A stretch of DNA of 7,304 nt, from contig JAMDBH010000122.1 of NCBI GenBank assembly GCA_023487615.1, positions 1 through 7,304 on the forward strand. The letters run 5' to 3'. The notes under the pieces are model-generated. The model saw only the letters and a program-made list of their open reading frames with translations, was not told where the DNA came from and did not search any database. Both the position numbers and the translations under genes were made by a program. Positions 1-6,539 of the stretch are shown here, piece after piece (position 1 is the stretch's first letter; the number at the start of each line of letters is the position of its first letter). This DNA comes from Gammaproteobacteria bacterium (GTDB lineage Bacteria > Pseudomonadota > Gammaproteobacteria > SURF-13).

Positions 1-62
1 TATCGGCAGCGCTTCGATGACACGGCCCGGCCCCCACCACGACCAGCCTTTCCCCTGTGTTT
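1..62 (-). repeat. Inverted partial copy of an internal folC segment
   Basis: Bases 1-50 are the exact reverse complement of 748-797 inside folC. Weaker agreement runs on to base 62 (about 59 of 62 positions against 736-797). The copy stops a few bases before the folC start codon. No accD-like or other coding sequence is visible here, although upstream sequence is missing. It could be a real local inverted duplication or a chimeric join at the end of a contig. The last bases before the ATG may be the genuine folC leader, matching only by microhomology. Confidence 0.9.
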
Positions 63-68
63 AAATAA

Positions 69-1469
69 ATGCGCTTCACCCTCCTGAACGACTGGTTGTC
101 CTGGCAAGAGACCTTACACCCCAAAAAGATAGATCCGGGCCTGGAACGCTCGGGCGAGGTGCTGCGCCGCATGGGTCTGAAACCTTCGGCGTATACGGTC
201 ATCACCGTGGGCGGCACCAACGGCAAGGGTTCCTGTGTGGCGATGCTGGAGGCCATCTTGTCGGCGGCGGGCTACCGGGCGGGCGCTTACAGCTCGCCGC
301 ATTTGCTGCGTTACAATGAACGCATTCGTGTTAACGGCATAGAGGCCACCGATGACGAACTGTGCGCCGCCTTTGCTCGAATAGACGAGGCGCGCGGCGG
401 GATCTCGCTCAGTTATTTTGAATTCGGTACGCTGGCTGCTTTTGACATTTTTCACCGGGCGGAACTCGATGTGACCGTACTGGAGGTGGGAATGGGCGGC
501 CGACTCGACGTGGTCAACCTGTTCGATGCCGACGCCGCGTTGGTGACCACCATCGGATTGGATCACATGAAGTGGCTGGGCCCGGACCGCGAGAGCATCG
601 CCGCTGAGAAGGCCCAAATCTTTCGCCCAGGACGTCCGGCTATCTACGGTGAAGCTGATCCGCCGCAGAGTCTTGTTGCTCATGCCAAAGAGATTGCCGC
701 GCCGCTCTATTGTTTCAAGCGCGACTTTGATTATAAAACTCAGGGTCAAGGCTGGTCGTGGTGGGGGCCGGGCCGTGTCATCGAAGCGCTGCCGATACCG
801 GGATTGCAGGGCGACTTTCAACTCCAAAATGCCGCAGCCGTGCTGATGACCCTGGAGACACTCGCGACGCACAGGGACGTGCTAGTGTCGCGGGAGGGTC
901 TCTCCCGGCATCCTGCCTCCCGTGACATTAGTACATCCGTGTACGTCACAGGACGCCGGGAGCGACCAGCACAGTTGTCTGTGTCAGAGCACGACATTAA
1001 GCAAGGGCTCAGCACAGTGAACTTGCCGGGGCGTTTCCAGGTCTCAACGGGCACAGATACGGTTACGCGCATCTTCGACGTGGCGCACAATCCTCACGCC
1101 GCCGCCGCGCTCGCCCGGACCTTGCGCGCGCAGCCGTGCGCGGGCCGCACCCTGGCGGTGTTCGGCATGCTGGCGGATAAAGATATCGCAGGCGTGGTGC
1201 GGGAGATGCGCGATGTGGTGGATGCCTGGTATGCAGCGAGCCTCTCCGTGGAGCGCGGGAGCTCGGCTGAGCGGTTGGCGCAACACGTGCGGGATGTCAT
1301 CCCCGAGGCCGAGGTATACAGCAGCCATGAGACGGTGGAACAGGCCTATCACGCCGCGTTGCTCGCGGCGGGGGCGCAAGACCGGATAGTGGTGTTTGGT
1401 TCGTTTTATACTGTCGCCGAGGCGCTACGTCTGGACTATACTAAGGAAGCGCCGATTAATTCATGTTGA
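69..1469 (+). CDS. folC: Bifunctional dihydrofolate synthase / folylpolyglutamate synthase
   Basis: This cytoplasmic Mur-ligase-family enzyme adds glutamate to dihydropteroate and to reduced folates using ATP. The N-terminus (MRFTLLNDWLSWQETLHP) is typical of FolC and supports the ATG at 69, although no clear Shine-Dalgarno sequence precedes it. Visible motifs are the P-loop GGTNGKGS (residues 48-55), SSPHLLRYNERIR (about 75-87), LEVGMGGRLD (about 138-147), IGLDHMKWLG (162-171), the EKA segment (about 180-182), LPGRFQ, which marks the linker to the C-terminal domain, and FDVAHNPHAAAAL. At 466 aa it is about 40 residues longer than the roughly 420-aa E. coli enzyme. The excess is a block of about 33-35 residues (about 267-301) encoded by a palindromic element. 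It sits just before LPGRFQ, where the two domains meet. The frame is intact, so the protein is probably functional, but this has not been tested. It heads the folC-dedD-cvpA-purF cluster. Confidence 0.95.
   Translation: MRFTLLNDWLSWQETLHPKKIDPGLERSGEVLRRMGLKPSAYTVITVGGTNGKGSCVAMLEAILSAAGYRAGAYSSPHLLRYNERIRVNGIEATDDELCAAFARIDEARGGISLSYFEFGTLAAFDIFHRAELDVTVLEVGMGGRLDVVNLFDADAALVTTIGLDHMKWLGPDRESIAAEKAQIFRPGRPAIYGEADPPQSLVAHAKEIAAPLYCFKRDFDYKTQGQGWSWWGPGRVIEALPIPGLQGDFQLQNAAAVLMTLETLATHRDVLVSREGLSRHPASRDISTSVYVTGRRERPAQLSVSEHDIKQGLSTVNLPGRFQVSTGTDTVTRIFDVAHNPHAAAALARTLRAQPCAGRTLAVFGMLADKDIAGVVREMRDVVDAWYAASLSVERGSSAERLAQHVRDVIPEAEVYSSHETVEQAYHAALLAAGAQDRIVVFGSFYTVAEALRLDYTKEAPINSC
876..937 (+). 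repeat. Palindromic element inserted in frame within folC
   Basis: Two 22-nt arms, 876-897 and 916-937, are inverted repeats with 18 of 22 Watson-Crick matches. Three of the four differences become G-U pairs in RNA, giving a long hairpin around an 18-nt loop (898-915). The loop begins with a smaller nested palindrome (cgggag/ctcccg). The full insertion is probably about 100 bp, roughly 868-970; its exact ends are uncertain. It is read as residues such as VSREGLSRHPASRDI, a stretch that other FolC proteins do not have at this position. It behaves like a REP/MITE-type sequence that has become coding. Confidence 0.8.
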
Positions 1470-1559
1470 ACCGCCAAGACGCCGAGAACGCCAAGATTTT
1501 TCCTTACAATTCAACCCTTTTTTCTTGGTGACCTTGGTGACCTTGGCGCCTTGGCGGTT
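1469..1559. repeat. Intergenic palindromic repeat (gccaag/cttggc type)
   Basis: The left arm at 1469-1495 (core aaccgccaagacgcc) pairs with the right arm at 1533-1559 (core ggcgccttggcggtt). The right arm is preceded by tandem 9-mers cttggtgac at 1524-1532 and 1533-1541. The left arm begins on the last base of the folC stop codon. This is a dispersed-repeat style of sequence seen between genes in many environmental bacteria. A short T-rich stretch (1568-1573) follows the right arm, so a terminator or mRNA-stabilising role is possible but not shown. Confidence 0.75.
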
Positions 1560-1615
1560 AGTGATATATTTTTCAGAGGTTCCCTAAAACAGTATGCAGA
1601 CCATGAGATTAAAAT

Positions 1616-2377
1616 ATGGAAGGGAATAAATTGAAGCAGCGCCTGGTGGGCGCGACGGTGCTGGTCGTTCTGGCGATAATCCTTATTCCCATGTTGTTGA
1701 CGGGGGGGAAGGAAGACGATAGCAGCGTTGCCACTATACCGCCCAAACTGGATACCGGCTTCAGTTCCAGGATCACACCGTTGGAACCCGCCCCTGCTCC
1801 ACCGAAACCTGCTGTCATCGATAGCACGCCGTTGCCCGTGCCTGCTCCGTCTACGGACAACTCTGCTGCGCCCGCCGGTGTGTCTCCGCAGACGAGTGAG
1901 AAGGCGCCGGGGGCAATCGCTACAGCGCCATCGGCAGATAAAACGGACACCCAGTCGGCCGCTAAATCCGGGCCACCCAAGCCGGATACACCGCCCCAAT
2001 CAGATAAACCGGTGACCGATGAACAGGTAGCCGACAAGTCCCCCACAGATAAACCCGAGGCCGATAAACCGGCTCCCAGCAAGCCGCTCGCCTCTGCGGC
2101 GCCAGCGGCAACCGCACCCTCCAAGGAACGCATGAATATCACCGCCTGGATCATCCAGCTGGGCAGTTTCAGCAGCGAGCAGAACGCCCTGGCGCTGCGC
2201 GATCAATTGCGCGCCAAGGGCTATACGGCCTTCGTCGAGAAGATCAAGAGTGGCGACAGCCAGTTGTTCCGGGTGCGCGTGGGCCCCGAGCTGGAGCGCG
2301 CCCGCGCCGATGCCCTACGCGACAAGTTGGAAAAGGAAACCAAACAAAAGGGTATCGTTGAGCGCTATCCCTCTTAG
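1616..2377 (+). CDS. dedD: DedD-like SPOR-domain protein, cell division associated
   Basis: This is a predicted bitopic inner-membrane protein. A short cytoplasmic N-terminus (MEGNKLKQRLVGA) leads into one membrane span (residues about 11-30). A long low-complexity periplasmic linker rich in Pro, Ala, Lys and Asp (about 38-172) contains recurrent DKP units. A C-terminal SPOR domain follows (about 175-253: WIIQLGSFSSEQNA, LRAKGYTAFVE, LFRVRVGPE). SPOR domains bind glycan strands stripped of stem peptides at the division septum, and DedD is a septal SPOR protein in E. coli. The placement between folC and cvpA matches E. coli dedD. The start is ambiguous. ATG 1616 gives the family-typical N-terminus but has a poor ribosome site. 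TTG 1631 has a good one (ggaaggga, 1618-1625), which overlaps the ATG codon. I keep the ATG. Confidence 0.88.
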   Translation: MEGNKLKQRLVGATVLVVLAIILIPMLLTGGKEDDSSVATIPPKLDTGFSSRITPLEPAPAPPKPAVIDSTPLPVPAPSTDNSAAPAGVSPQTSEKAPGAIATAPSADKTDTQSAAKSGPPKPDTPPQSDKPVTDEQVADKSPTDKPEADKPAPSKPLASAAPAATAPSKERMNITAWIIQLGSFSSEQNALALRDQLRAKGYTAFVEKIKSGDSQLFRVRVGPELERARADALRDKLEKETKQKGIVERYPS

Positions 2378-2387
2378 AGCTTAATTT

Positions 2388-2450
2388 ACCGCAGAGGACG
2401 CAGAGGTGAGCGATTGAAATAGCTTGTTTTACCTCCGCGCTCTCAGCGGT
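2388..2450. repeat. Intergenic palindromic repeat (cgcagagg/cctccgcg type)
   Basis: The arms 2388-2407 (accgcagagg...) and 2431-2450 (...ctcagcggt) are imperfect inverted repeats, about 16 of 20 matching. A related half unit (actgcagg..gatacagagg) follows at 2462-2480. It lies just downstream of the dedD stop codon and differs in sequence family from the repeat after folC. It may act as a weak terminator or simply be a mobile intergenic repeat. There is no T-run directly after the stem. Confidence 0.65.
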
Positions 2451-2500
2451 GAAGCTTCTTCACTGCAGGGGATACAGAGGAGCTATTTTGAGCGCGGTTT

Positions 2501-2527
2501 TTGTTTGCATCGCCGCAGTGCTATAAT
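2501..2527 (+). promoter_or_regulatory. Putative sigma-70 promoter for cvpA-purF
   Basis: A perfect -10 box TATAAT lies at 2522-2527. The best upstream -35 candidate is TTGTTT at 2501-2506 with a short 15-bp spacer; TTTGTT one base earlier gives 16 bp. This would start transcription around 2534, about 45 bp before cvpA, separating cvpA-purF from folC-dedD. No PurR-type operator is evident. Confidence 0.55.
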
Positions 2528-2580
2528 ACACAGCTTGATTTGATGCGCCGGCATGAGACAGCCGGCCGGCAAAGGCCGCC

Positions 2581-3078
2581 ATGACCTGGGTTGATTATGC
2601 CATTATCGGGATTATTGCCCTCTCCGCGCTGATCGGCCTGCTACGCGGCTTTGTGCGAGAGGCCCTGTCGCTCACCGCATGGGTGGTCGCCATTTGGGTC
2701 GCCGTGGAATTTAGCGGCCGGCTCGCGCCGGTGTTGACGCAATACATTTCGGTACCCTCGCTACGCTTGATTGCCGCCTTTGCGGCCCTGTTTCTGGGCA
2801 TCTTGATCCTGATCGGGATCATCAATTTTCTCATCGTGCGGCTGCTGGCCAAGACCGGCCTGGGCGGCACCGACCAAATGCTCGGAGTCGTATTCGGCAT
2901 CGCCCGCGGCGTCGTCGTGATCGCCATCCTGGTGTTATTGGCCGGCGCCACGCCGTTCCCCAAGGATCCGTGGTGGCGTCAGGCTATGCTGATCGTTTAC
3001 TTCGAGGATTTGGCCGTGGTAGTGCGCAACCTGTTGCCTGCCGACATCGCCAGTCATTTTGTCTACCAGGACTCATGA
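2581..3078 (+). CDS. cvpA: CvpA family inner-membrane protein
   Basis: This 165-aa, highly hydrophobic protein matches the CvpA (colicin V production) family in length and layout. The conserved opening is MTWVDYAIIGIIALSALIGLLRG, written here only to show its pattern of WxDY followed by a Gly/Arg-rich turn; the next segment is FVREALSLTAWVVAIWVA. Predicted membrane spans are at about 4-22, 29-46, 62-90 and 101-122, and the tail contains the PWWRQ motif. The family was named for a role in colicin V export in E. coli. Its general function is unsettled and envelope homeostasis has been proposed. It sits 70 bp upstream of purF, as in many gammaproteobacteria, and the two are probably co-transcribed. 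A weak ribosome site (aaagg, 2571-2575) precedes the ATG. Confidence 0.9.
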   Translation: MTWVDYAIIGIIALSALIGLLRGFVREALSLTAWVVAIWVAVEFSGRLAPVLTQYISVPSLRLIAAFAALFLGILILIGIINFLIVRLLAKTGLGGTDQMLGVVFGIARGVVVIAILVLLAGATPFPKDPWWRQAMLIVYFEDLAVVVRNLLPADIASHFVYQDS

Positions 3079-3135
3079 AGGGTCTACCAGTACGATCGAG
3101 GGCGCGTTGATGAATGTATATTTTGATGATTTGAC

Positions 3136-3142
3136 GAGGTGG
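3136..3142 (+). promoter_or_regulatory. purF ribosome binding site
   Basis: GAGGTGG ends six bases before the ATG at 3149 and fixes the purF start. This start places Cys directly after Met, as the enzyme requires. Confidence 0.75.
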
Positions 3143-3148
3143 TGGTAG

Positions 3149-4660
3149 ATGTGCGGGATCATCGGAATCGTCGCCAAGTCCGCGGTTAACCAGGCGCTGT
3201 ATGACGGCCTAACCGTACTCCAGCATCGCGGTCAGGATGCGGCTGGGATTGTGACCTGCGACGGCGACCGGCTCTTTATGCGCAAGGATAACGGCATGGT
3301 GCGCGACGTGTTCCACACCCGTCACATGCGTGATCTGCATGGCAGCATGGGTATCGGTCACGCGCGTTACCCCACCGCAGGCTGCTCTACCTCGGCCGAG
3401 GCGCAGCCGTTTTACGTGAACTCGCCCTACGGGATATGTCTCGCGCACAACGGCAACCTCACCAACGCCGATGAGTTAAAAAAGGAAATCTTTCGCGACG
3501 AGCAGCGCCACATCAACACCGACTCCGACTCCGAGGTGCTGCTTAACGTATTCGCACATGAACTGCAACATCCCGGTAAGTTGCGCATAGATGAAAACGA
3601 CATCTTCCACGCGGTGACGCGCGTGCATGAGCGCTGCCGCGGCGGCTATGCGGCGGTCGTCATGATCAACGGTTACGGCATCGTCGGTTTCCGCGATCCT
3701 TACGGTATCCGTCCCATCCTGTTCGGAAAGCGCGAAACGGAACAGGGAACGGAGTACATGATCGCCTCTGAGAGCGTAGCCATGAACGTGCTCGACTTTG
3801 AAGTGATGCGCGACATCGCGCCCGGCGAGGCAGTGTTCATCTCAGTGGACGGCAAGCTCTCCACACGACAGTGCGCGCAGCACCCCATATCCTCGCCCTG
3901 TATTTTTGAATATGTGTACCTGGCGCGCCCGGACTCGGTGATAGACGGCATCTCGGTGTATCAGGCGCGCATTCGCATGGGCGAAAAGCTGGCGCACAAG
4001 ATCGAACGCATCTGGCCGAATCATGACATAGATGTGGTGATCCCCATTCCAGACACCAGCCGCACCGCCGCGTTGCAGCTCTGCCAGGTATTGAATCTTC
4101 CCTACCGCGAAGGCTTCGTAAAGAACCGTTACATCGGCCGCACCTTCATCATGCCGGGACAGAGCCAGCGCAAAAAATCCGTGCGCCAGAAATTGAACGC
4201 CATCGGCTCGGAATTCAAAAACAAAAACGTGCTGCTGGTGGACGATTCCATCGTGCGCGGCACCACCTCGCAGCAGATTATCCAGATGGCGCGCGACTCC
4301 GGCGCGCGCAAGGTGTATTTTGCCTCCGCCGCGCCACCCGTGCGTTATCCCAATGTGTACGGTATAGACATGCCCTCGGTCAACGAGCTCATCGCGCACG
4401 GACGTAACGAAGAAGAAATCGCGCGCGCCATAGGCGCGGACAAGCTGGTTTATCAGGACCTCCCGGACCTTATCGAGGCCGTCCGTGAAGGCAATCCAAA
4501 GATCAGCGGGTTTGATACCTCCTGCTTCAGCGGCGAATACATTACCGGCAGCGTGAGCCAGGATTATCTGGACTATCTGGAGAAAATCCGCTGCGACATG
4601 GCCAAGCCACAACACTCCAACAGCAATGCGGCATTGGATTTATACAGCAGCGCCGAATAA
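3149..4660 (+). CDS. purF: Amidophosphoribosyltransferase (glutamine PRPP amidotransferase)
   Basis: PurF makes 5-phosphoribosylamine from PRPP and glutamine, the committed step of de novo purine synthesis, in the cytoplasm. The N-terminal Ntn-hydrolase glutaminase domain begins MCGIIGIV, and Cys2 becomes the N-terminal nucleophile after Met removal. Glutamine-site motifs are visible: HARYPT (71-76), HNGNLTN (100-106) and NTDSDSE. The C-terminal phosphoribosyltransferase domain carries the PRPP-binding signature [13 protein letters not shown] (361-373), preceded by [11 protein letters not shown] and [11 protein letters not shown]. The length of 503 aa is essentially that of E. coli PurF (505). 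There is no propeptide and no cluster of Fe-S cysteines of the Bacillus type, so it belongs to the enterobacterial-type clade. It is probably expressed with cvpA, and metZ follows after 141 bp. Confidence 0.97.
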   Translation: MCGIIGIVAKSAVNQALYDGLTVLQHRGQDAAGIVTCDGDRLFMRKDNGMVRDVFHTRHMRDLHGSMGIGHARYPTAGCSTSAEAQPFYVNSPYGICLAHNGNLTNADELKKEIFRDEQRHINTDSDSEVLLNVFAHELQHPGKLRIDENDIFHAVTRVHERCRGGYAAVVMINGYGIVGFRDPYGIRPILFGKRETEQGTEYMIASESVAMNVLDFEVMRDIAPGEAVFISVDGKLSTRQCAQHPISSPCIFEYVYLARPDSVIDGISVYQARIRMGEKLAHKIERIWPNHDIDVVIPIPDTSRTAALQLCQVLNLPYREGFVKNRYIGRTFIMPGQSQRKKSVRQKLNAIGSEFKNKNVLLVDDSIVRGTTSQQIIQMARDSGARKVYFASAAPPVRYPNVYGIDMPSVNELIAHGRNEEEIARAIGADKLVYQDLPDLIEAVREGNPKISGFDTSCFSGEYITGSVSQDYLDYLEKIRCDMAKPQHSNSNAALDLYSSAE

Positions 4661-4699
4661 AGTTTGAGTAAATCCGCTCCGTATTTTTCAATGAGTGTA

Positions 4700-4718
4700 G
4701 CGTGCGCTGTCCGCACGC
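4700..4718. repeat. Short GC hairpin between purF and metZ
   Basis: A perfect 7-bp stem, GCGTGCG (4700-4706) with CGCACGC (4712-4718), closes a 5-nt loop CTGTC. The surrounding tgtagcgtgcgctgtccgca resembles a common dispersed proteobacterial intergenic palindrome. No T-tract follows, so an intrinsic terminator is unlikely on the + strand. An AT-rich TATAAA (4752-4757) downstream could be a metZ -10 box, but I see no convincing -35. Confidence 0.55.
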
Positions 4719-4801
4719 AGAACCGTGCAGTATCTAAGCCGGCGAAAATAATATAAAATTCCCTCCCTCTTTCCATTGAGCGGGCTCTTTGTAACAACAT
4801 C

Positions 4802-5989
4802 ATGTCTGAACACGACAATGACGATTACGGCTTCGACACACGCGCGGTGCGTGCCGGACAGGTGCGTACCCAGGAAGGCGAACAGTCCGAGCCGATCTTC
4901 CCCACCGTAAGTTTTGTAGCCAACAGCGCCGCGCAAGCCGCCGCCCGTTTTTCAGGCGCCGAGCCCGGCAACATCTATTCGCGCTTCACTAACCCTACGG
5001 TGCGCACCTTCGAACAGCGTCTCGCGAGTTTAGAAGGCGGTGAACGCTGTGTCGCCACCGGTTCCGGCATGGCCGCGATACTCACCGCGTGTATGGGCTT
5101 ACTGAAGAACGGCGACCACATCGTCGCCTCGCGCAGCCTGTTTGGGCCGACCGTGATTTTATTCAACACCATCCTCGCGCGCTTTGGCGTGCAGACCACG
5201 TTTGTGCCGCTCACGGATAATACCGCCTGGGAACAGGCGATAAAGCCCAATACGCGCCTGCTGTTTCTGGAAACGCCGTCCAACCCGCTCAGTGAAATCG
5301 CCGACATCAAGGCGCTGGCCGACATCGCGCATCGTCACAGTTGTCTCCTGGTGGTAGACAACTGCTTTCTCACACCCGCGCTGCAGCGGCCGCTTGAGCT
5401 GGGAGCCGATATCGTGGTGCATTCGGCGAGTAAATATATAGACGGACAAGGGCGCAGCGTAGGCGGCGCGGTGGTCGGCAGTCAGCAGTTGGTGGGTGGC
5501 GATATCTACAGTTTCTTGCGCACCGCCGGGCCCAGCATGAGCCCGTTCAACGCCTGGATTTATCTCAAGGGCCTGGAAACCTTGCGTCTGCGCATGGAGG
5601 CGCACAGCAAGAATGCGCTGGCACTCGCCACCTGGCTGGAACAGCAGCCCGCGGTCGCGCGCGTCTATTATCCCGGCCTCAAGTCCCATCCCCAACACGC
5701 GCTGGCGGCCCGCCAGCAGTCCGGCTTCGGCGGCGTGCTTGCCTTCGAGGTGACGGGTGGGCGCGAGGCCGCCTGGAAGGTGATAGACGCCACGCGCCTC
5801 CTCTCCATCACCGCCACCTTCGGCGACACCAAGAGCACCATTACCCACCCCGCCACCACCACCCACTGGCGCCTCACCCCCGAAGCGCGCGCAGCATCGG
5901 GCATCACCGACGGTCTAATACGCATCGGCGTGGGGCTCGAAGACGTCGAAGATTTGAAGGACGACCTCAAGGCCGGGCTTTCCGCCTGA
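4802..5989 (+). CDS. metZ: O-succinylhomoserine sulfhydrylase
   Basis: This PLP enzyme of the Cys/Met metabolism family converts O-succinylhomoserine and sulfide to homocysteine, bypassing cystathionine. The protein has 395 aa, the usual MetZ length. Visible features are FDTRAVRAGQ near the N-terminus, YSRFTNPTV (59-67, with phosphate-binding Tyr and Arg), GSGMAA (87-92), ETPSNPL, VVDNCFLTPALQRPLELGAD with the PLP-ring Asp186, and SASKYIDGQGR with the Schiff-base Lys211. The C-terminal domain ends SFGG-type motifs, ATTTHWRL and GLEDVEDLKDDL. Distinction from MetB and MetY rests on overall resemblance to the Pseudomonas MetZ pattern and on its place directly after purF. The ATG lacks a good ribosome site. 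Its last 40 codons have a second, diverged copy about 1 kb downstream, so the present gene end may have been supplied by recombination. Confidence 0.92.
   Translation: MSEHDNDDYGFDTRAVRAGQVRTQEGEQSEPIFPTVSFVANSAAQAAARFSGAEPGNIYSRFTNPTVRTFEQRLASLEGGERCVATGSGMAAILTACMGLLKNGDHIVASRSLFGPTVILFNTILARFGVQTTFVPLTDNTAWEQAIKPNTRLLFLETPSNPLSEIADIKALADIAHRHSCLLVVDNCFLTPALQRPLELGADIVVHSASKYIDGQGRSVGGAVVGSQQLVGGDIYSFLRTAGPSMSPFNAWIYLKGLETLRLRMEAHSKNALALATWLEQQPAVARVYYPGLKSHPQHALAARQQSGFGGVLAFEVTGGREAAWKVIDATRLLSITATFGDTKSTITHPATTTHWRLTPEARAASGITDGLIRIGVGLEDVEDLKDDLKAGLSA
5872..5989 (+). repeat. metZ 3'-end repeat, copy A (inside metZ)
   Basis: This is the upstream member of a direct repeat with copy B at 6878-7004, offset 1006 bp. 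Bases 5872-5913 are identical to 6878-6919 (42 bp). After that the two drift apart, with 11 mismatches over the 97 bases to 5968. Nine of the 11 are synonymous in the MetZ frame. The last few codons differ completely. Together with copy B it brackets a tRNA remnant and higBA. Confidence 0.9.
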
Positions 5990-6022
5990 CGCTATGCGCG
6001 TTCAGAAAAAAGAAGAGTATGT

Positions 6023-6103
6023 TGGAGCTGGCGAGAGGAATCGAACCTGGACCGGCTAATATACAATCAGTTGTAATCTTATTTTACTCATCTTTTAGCC
6101 AGC
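6023..6103 (-). pseudogene. tRNA-Thr-like remnant with intact 3' end
   Basis: Read on the minus strand, 6047-6023 is GGTTCGATTCC followed by TCTCGCCAGC and TCCA. This is the T-loop, 3' T-stem, acceptor strand, discriminator and CCA of a tRNA-Thr(UGU)-type gene. A gctggc that could form the other acceptor strand lies at 6103-6098, giving an 81-nt unit. The T-stem 5' side is mismatched, no D-arm is recognisable, the anticodon stem is partial and its loop is altered, so it should not be a functional tRNA. The region between is unusually AT-rich. Options are a decayed tRNA gene, or a tRNA 3' fragment carried as an attachment-site relic by an integrated element. Confidence 0.6.
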
Positions 6104-6174
6104 TAATAACTGCATCTTGTCTCATGGGGCGGGACTTCAGCGGTATCCGCTTGCGCCACAGTCAGGACACGCTT

Positions 6175-6191
6175 GCAGACGTGGTGGAATT
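6175..6191 (+). other. Possible tRNA-Leu 5' fragment
   Basis: The 17 bases gcagacgtggtggaatt agree with the 5' end (acceptor strand to D-stem) of bacterial tRNA-Leu genes of the GCGGACGTGGTGGAATT type at 16 of 17 positions. The similarity stops at once on the right. Just upstream, ggacacgct (6165-6173) resembles the next part of tRNA-Leu but in swapped order, and gtggcgcaag on the minus strand (near 6150-6159) resembles its variable arm. No complete tRNA can be folded. The comparison is from memory. Confidence 0.3.
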
Positions 6192-6220
6192 CAATCGTAA
6201 TAAAACATAGAAACGGAACC

Positions 6221-6249
6221 TTGATATGTGTAATGCGATGGATTACAAT
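6221..6249 (+). promoter_or_regulatory. Sigma-70 promoter of higBA
   Basis: TTGATA (6221-6226), a 17-bp spacer and TACAAT (6244-6249) form a near-consensus promoter. Initiation would fall around 6256, only about 5 nt before the higB ATG at 6261. No Shine-Dalgarno sequence precedes that ATG. Confidence 0.8.
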
Positions 6250-6262
6250 TACGCTAATCCAT
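6238..6262. promoter_or_regulatory. Palindromic operator candidate over the higB start
   Basis: The perfect 8-bp inverted repeat atggatta (6238-6245) / taatccat (6255-6262) has a 9-bp spacer. It covers the start of the -10 box, the predicted start site and the first two bases of the higB start codon. HigA-type antitoxins bind palindromes in their own promoter, so autorepression here is the natural inference. Confidence 0.7.
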
Positions 6263-6539
6263 GATAAAAACCTTTGCACGCAAAGGGCTTGAGAACTTTT
6301 TCAGCCGAGGCTTGAAAAAAGGCATCAACCCCCAGCAGGCCGACCGCATCCTGCGCATTCTCGACCGCTTGGAAGGGGCAGTAACAGCGGCGGATATGAA
6401 CTTACCCGGCTATGGTTTCCATGAACTGACGGGCGACCGGAAAGGCACTTACAGTGTGAAGGTATCAGGCAACTGGCGGATTACATTTCGATTCAAGGGC
6501 GGCAACGCCTTTGACGTGAACCTTGAGGATTACCACTGA
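6261..6539 (+). CDS. higB: HigB-family toxin (RelE superfamily mRNA interferase)
   Basis: This 92-aa protein matches the HigB-1/'killer protein' family throughout. It has MIKTFARKGLENFF at the start, a basic helical N-terminal half (GLKKGINPQQADRILRILD), LPGYGFHELTGDRKG, YSVKVSGNWRITFRF and the family-ending FDVNLEDYH. Family members cleave translated mRNA at the ribosome and are neutralised by a co-encoded HTH antitoxin. The gene is complete with no frameshift, and the toxin-first order is typical of hig loci. The stop codon overlaps the antitoxin start by one base (TGATG), implying coupled translation. The start is supported by family alignment. It lies about 5 nt from the predicted transcription start with no ribosome site, suggesting leaderless translation. 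Confidence 0.92.
   Translation: MIKTFARKGLENFFSRGLKKGINPQQADRILRILDRLEGAVTAADMNLPGYGFHELTGDRKGTYSVKVSGNWRITFRFKGGNAFDVNLEDYH

Noticed and set aside
114..872. 252-aa open frame opposite folC
   Set aside because: It lies entirely antisense to a well-matched folC, is Arg/His-rich in the way GC-rich antisense frames are, and shows no domain.
1609..2154. 181-aa frame opposite dedD rich in Gly, Ser and Ala
   Set aside because: Its composition is the complement of the Pro/Ala/Lys linker of DedD, so it is a low-complexity shadow.
3061..3090. Nine-base direct repeat gtctaccag at the cvpA end (3061-3069 and 3082-3090)
   Set aside because: Too short to separate from chance or a minor slippage event; no feature depends on it.
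3842..4615. 257-aa open frame opposite purF
   Set aside because: Antisense shadow of highly conserved purF codons; no recognisable motif or start signals.
6019..6210. 63-aa frame on the + strand beginning MLELARGIEPG
   Set aside because: This is the familiar false translation of an antisense tRNA 3' end. The DNA is explained by the tRNA-Thr remnant and no protein family is recognisable.
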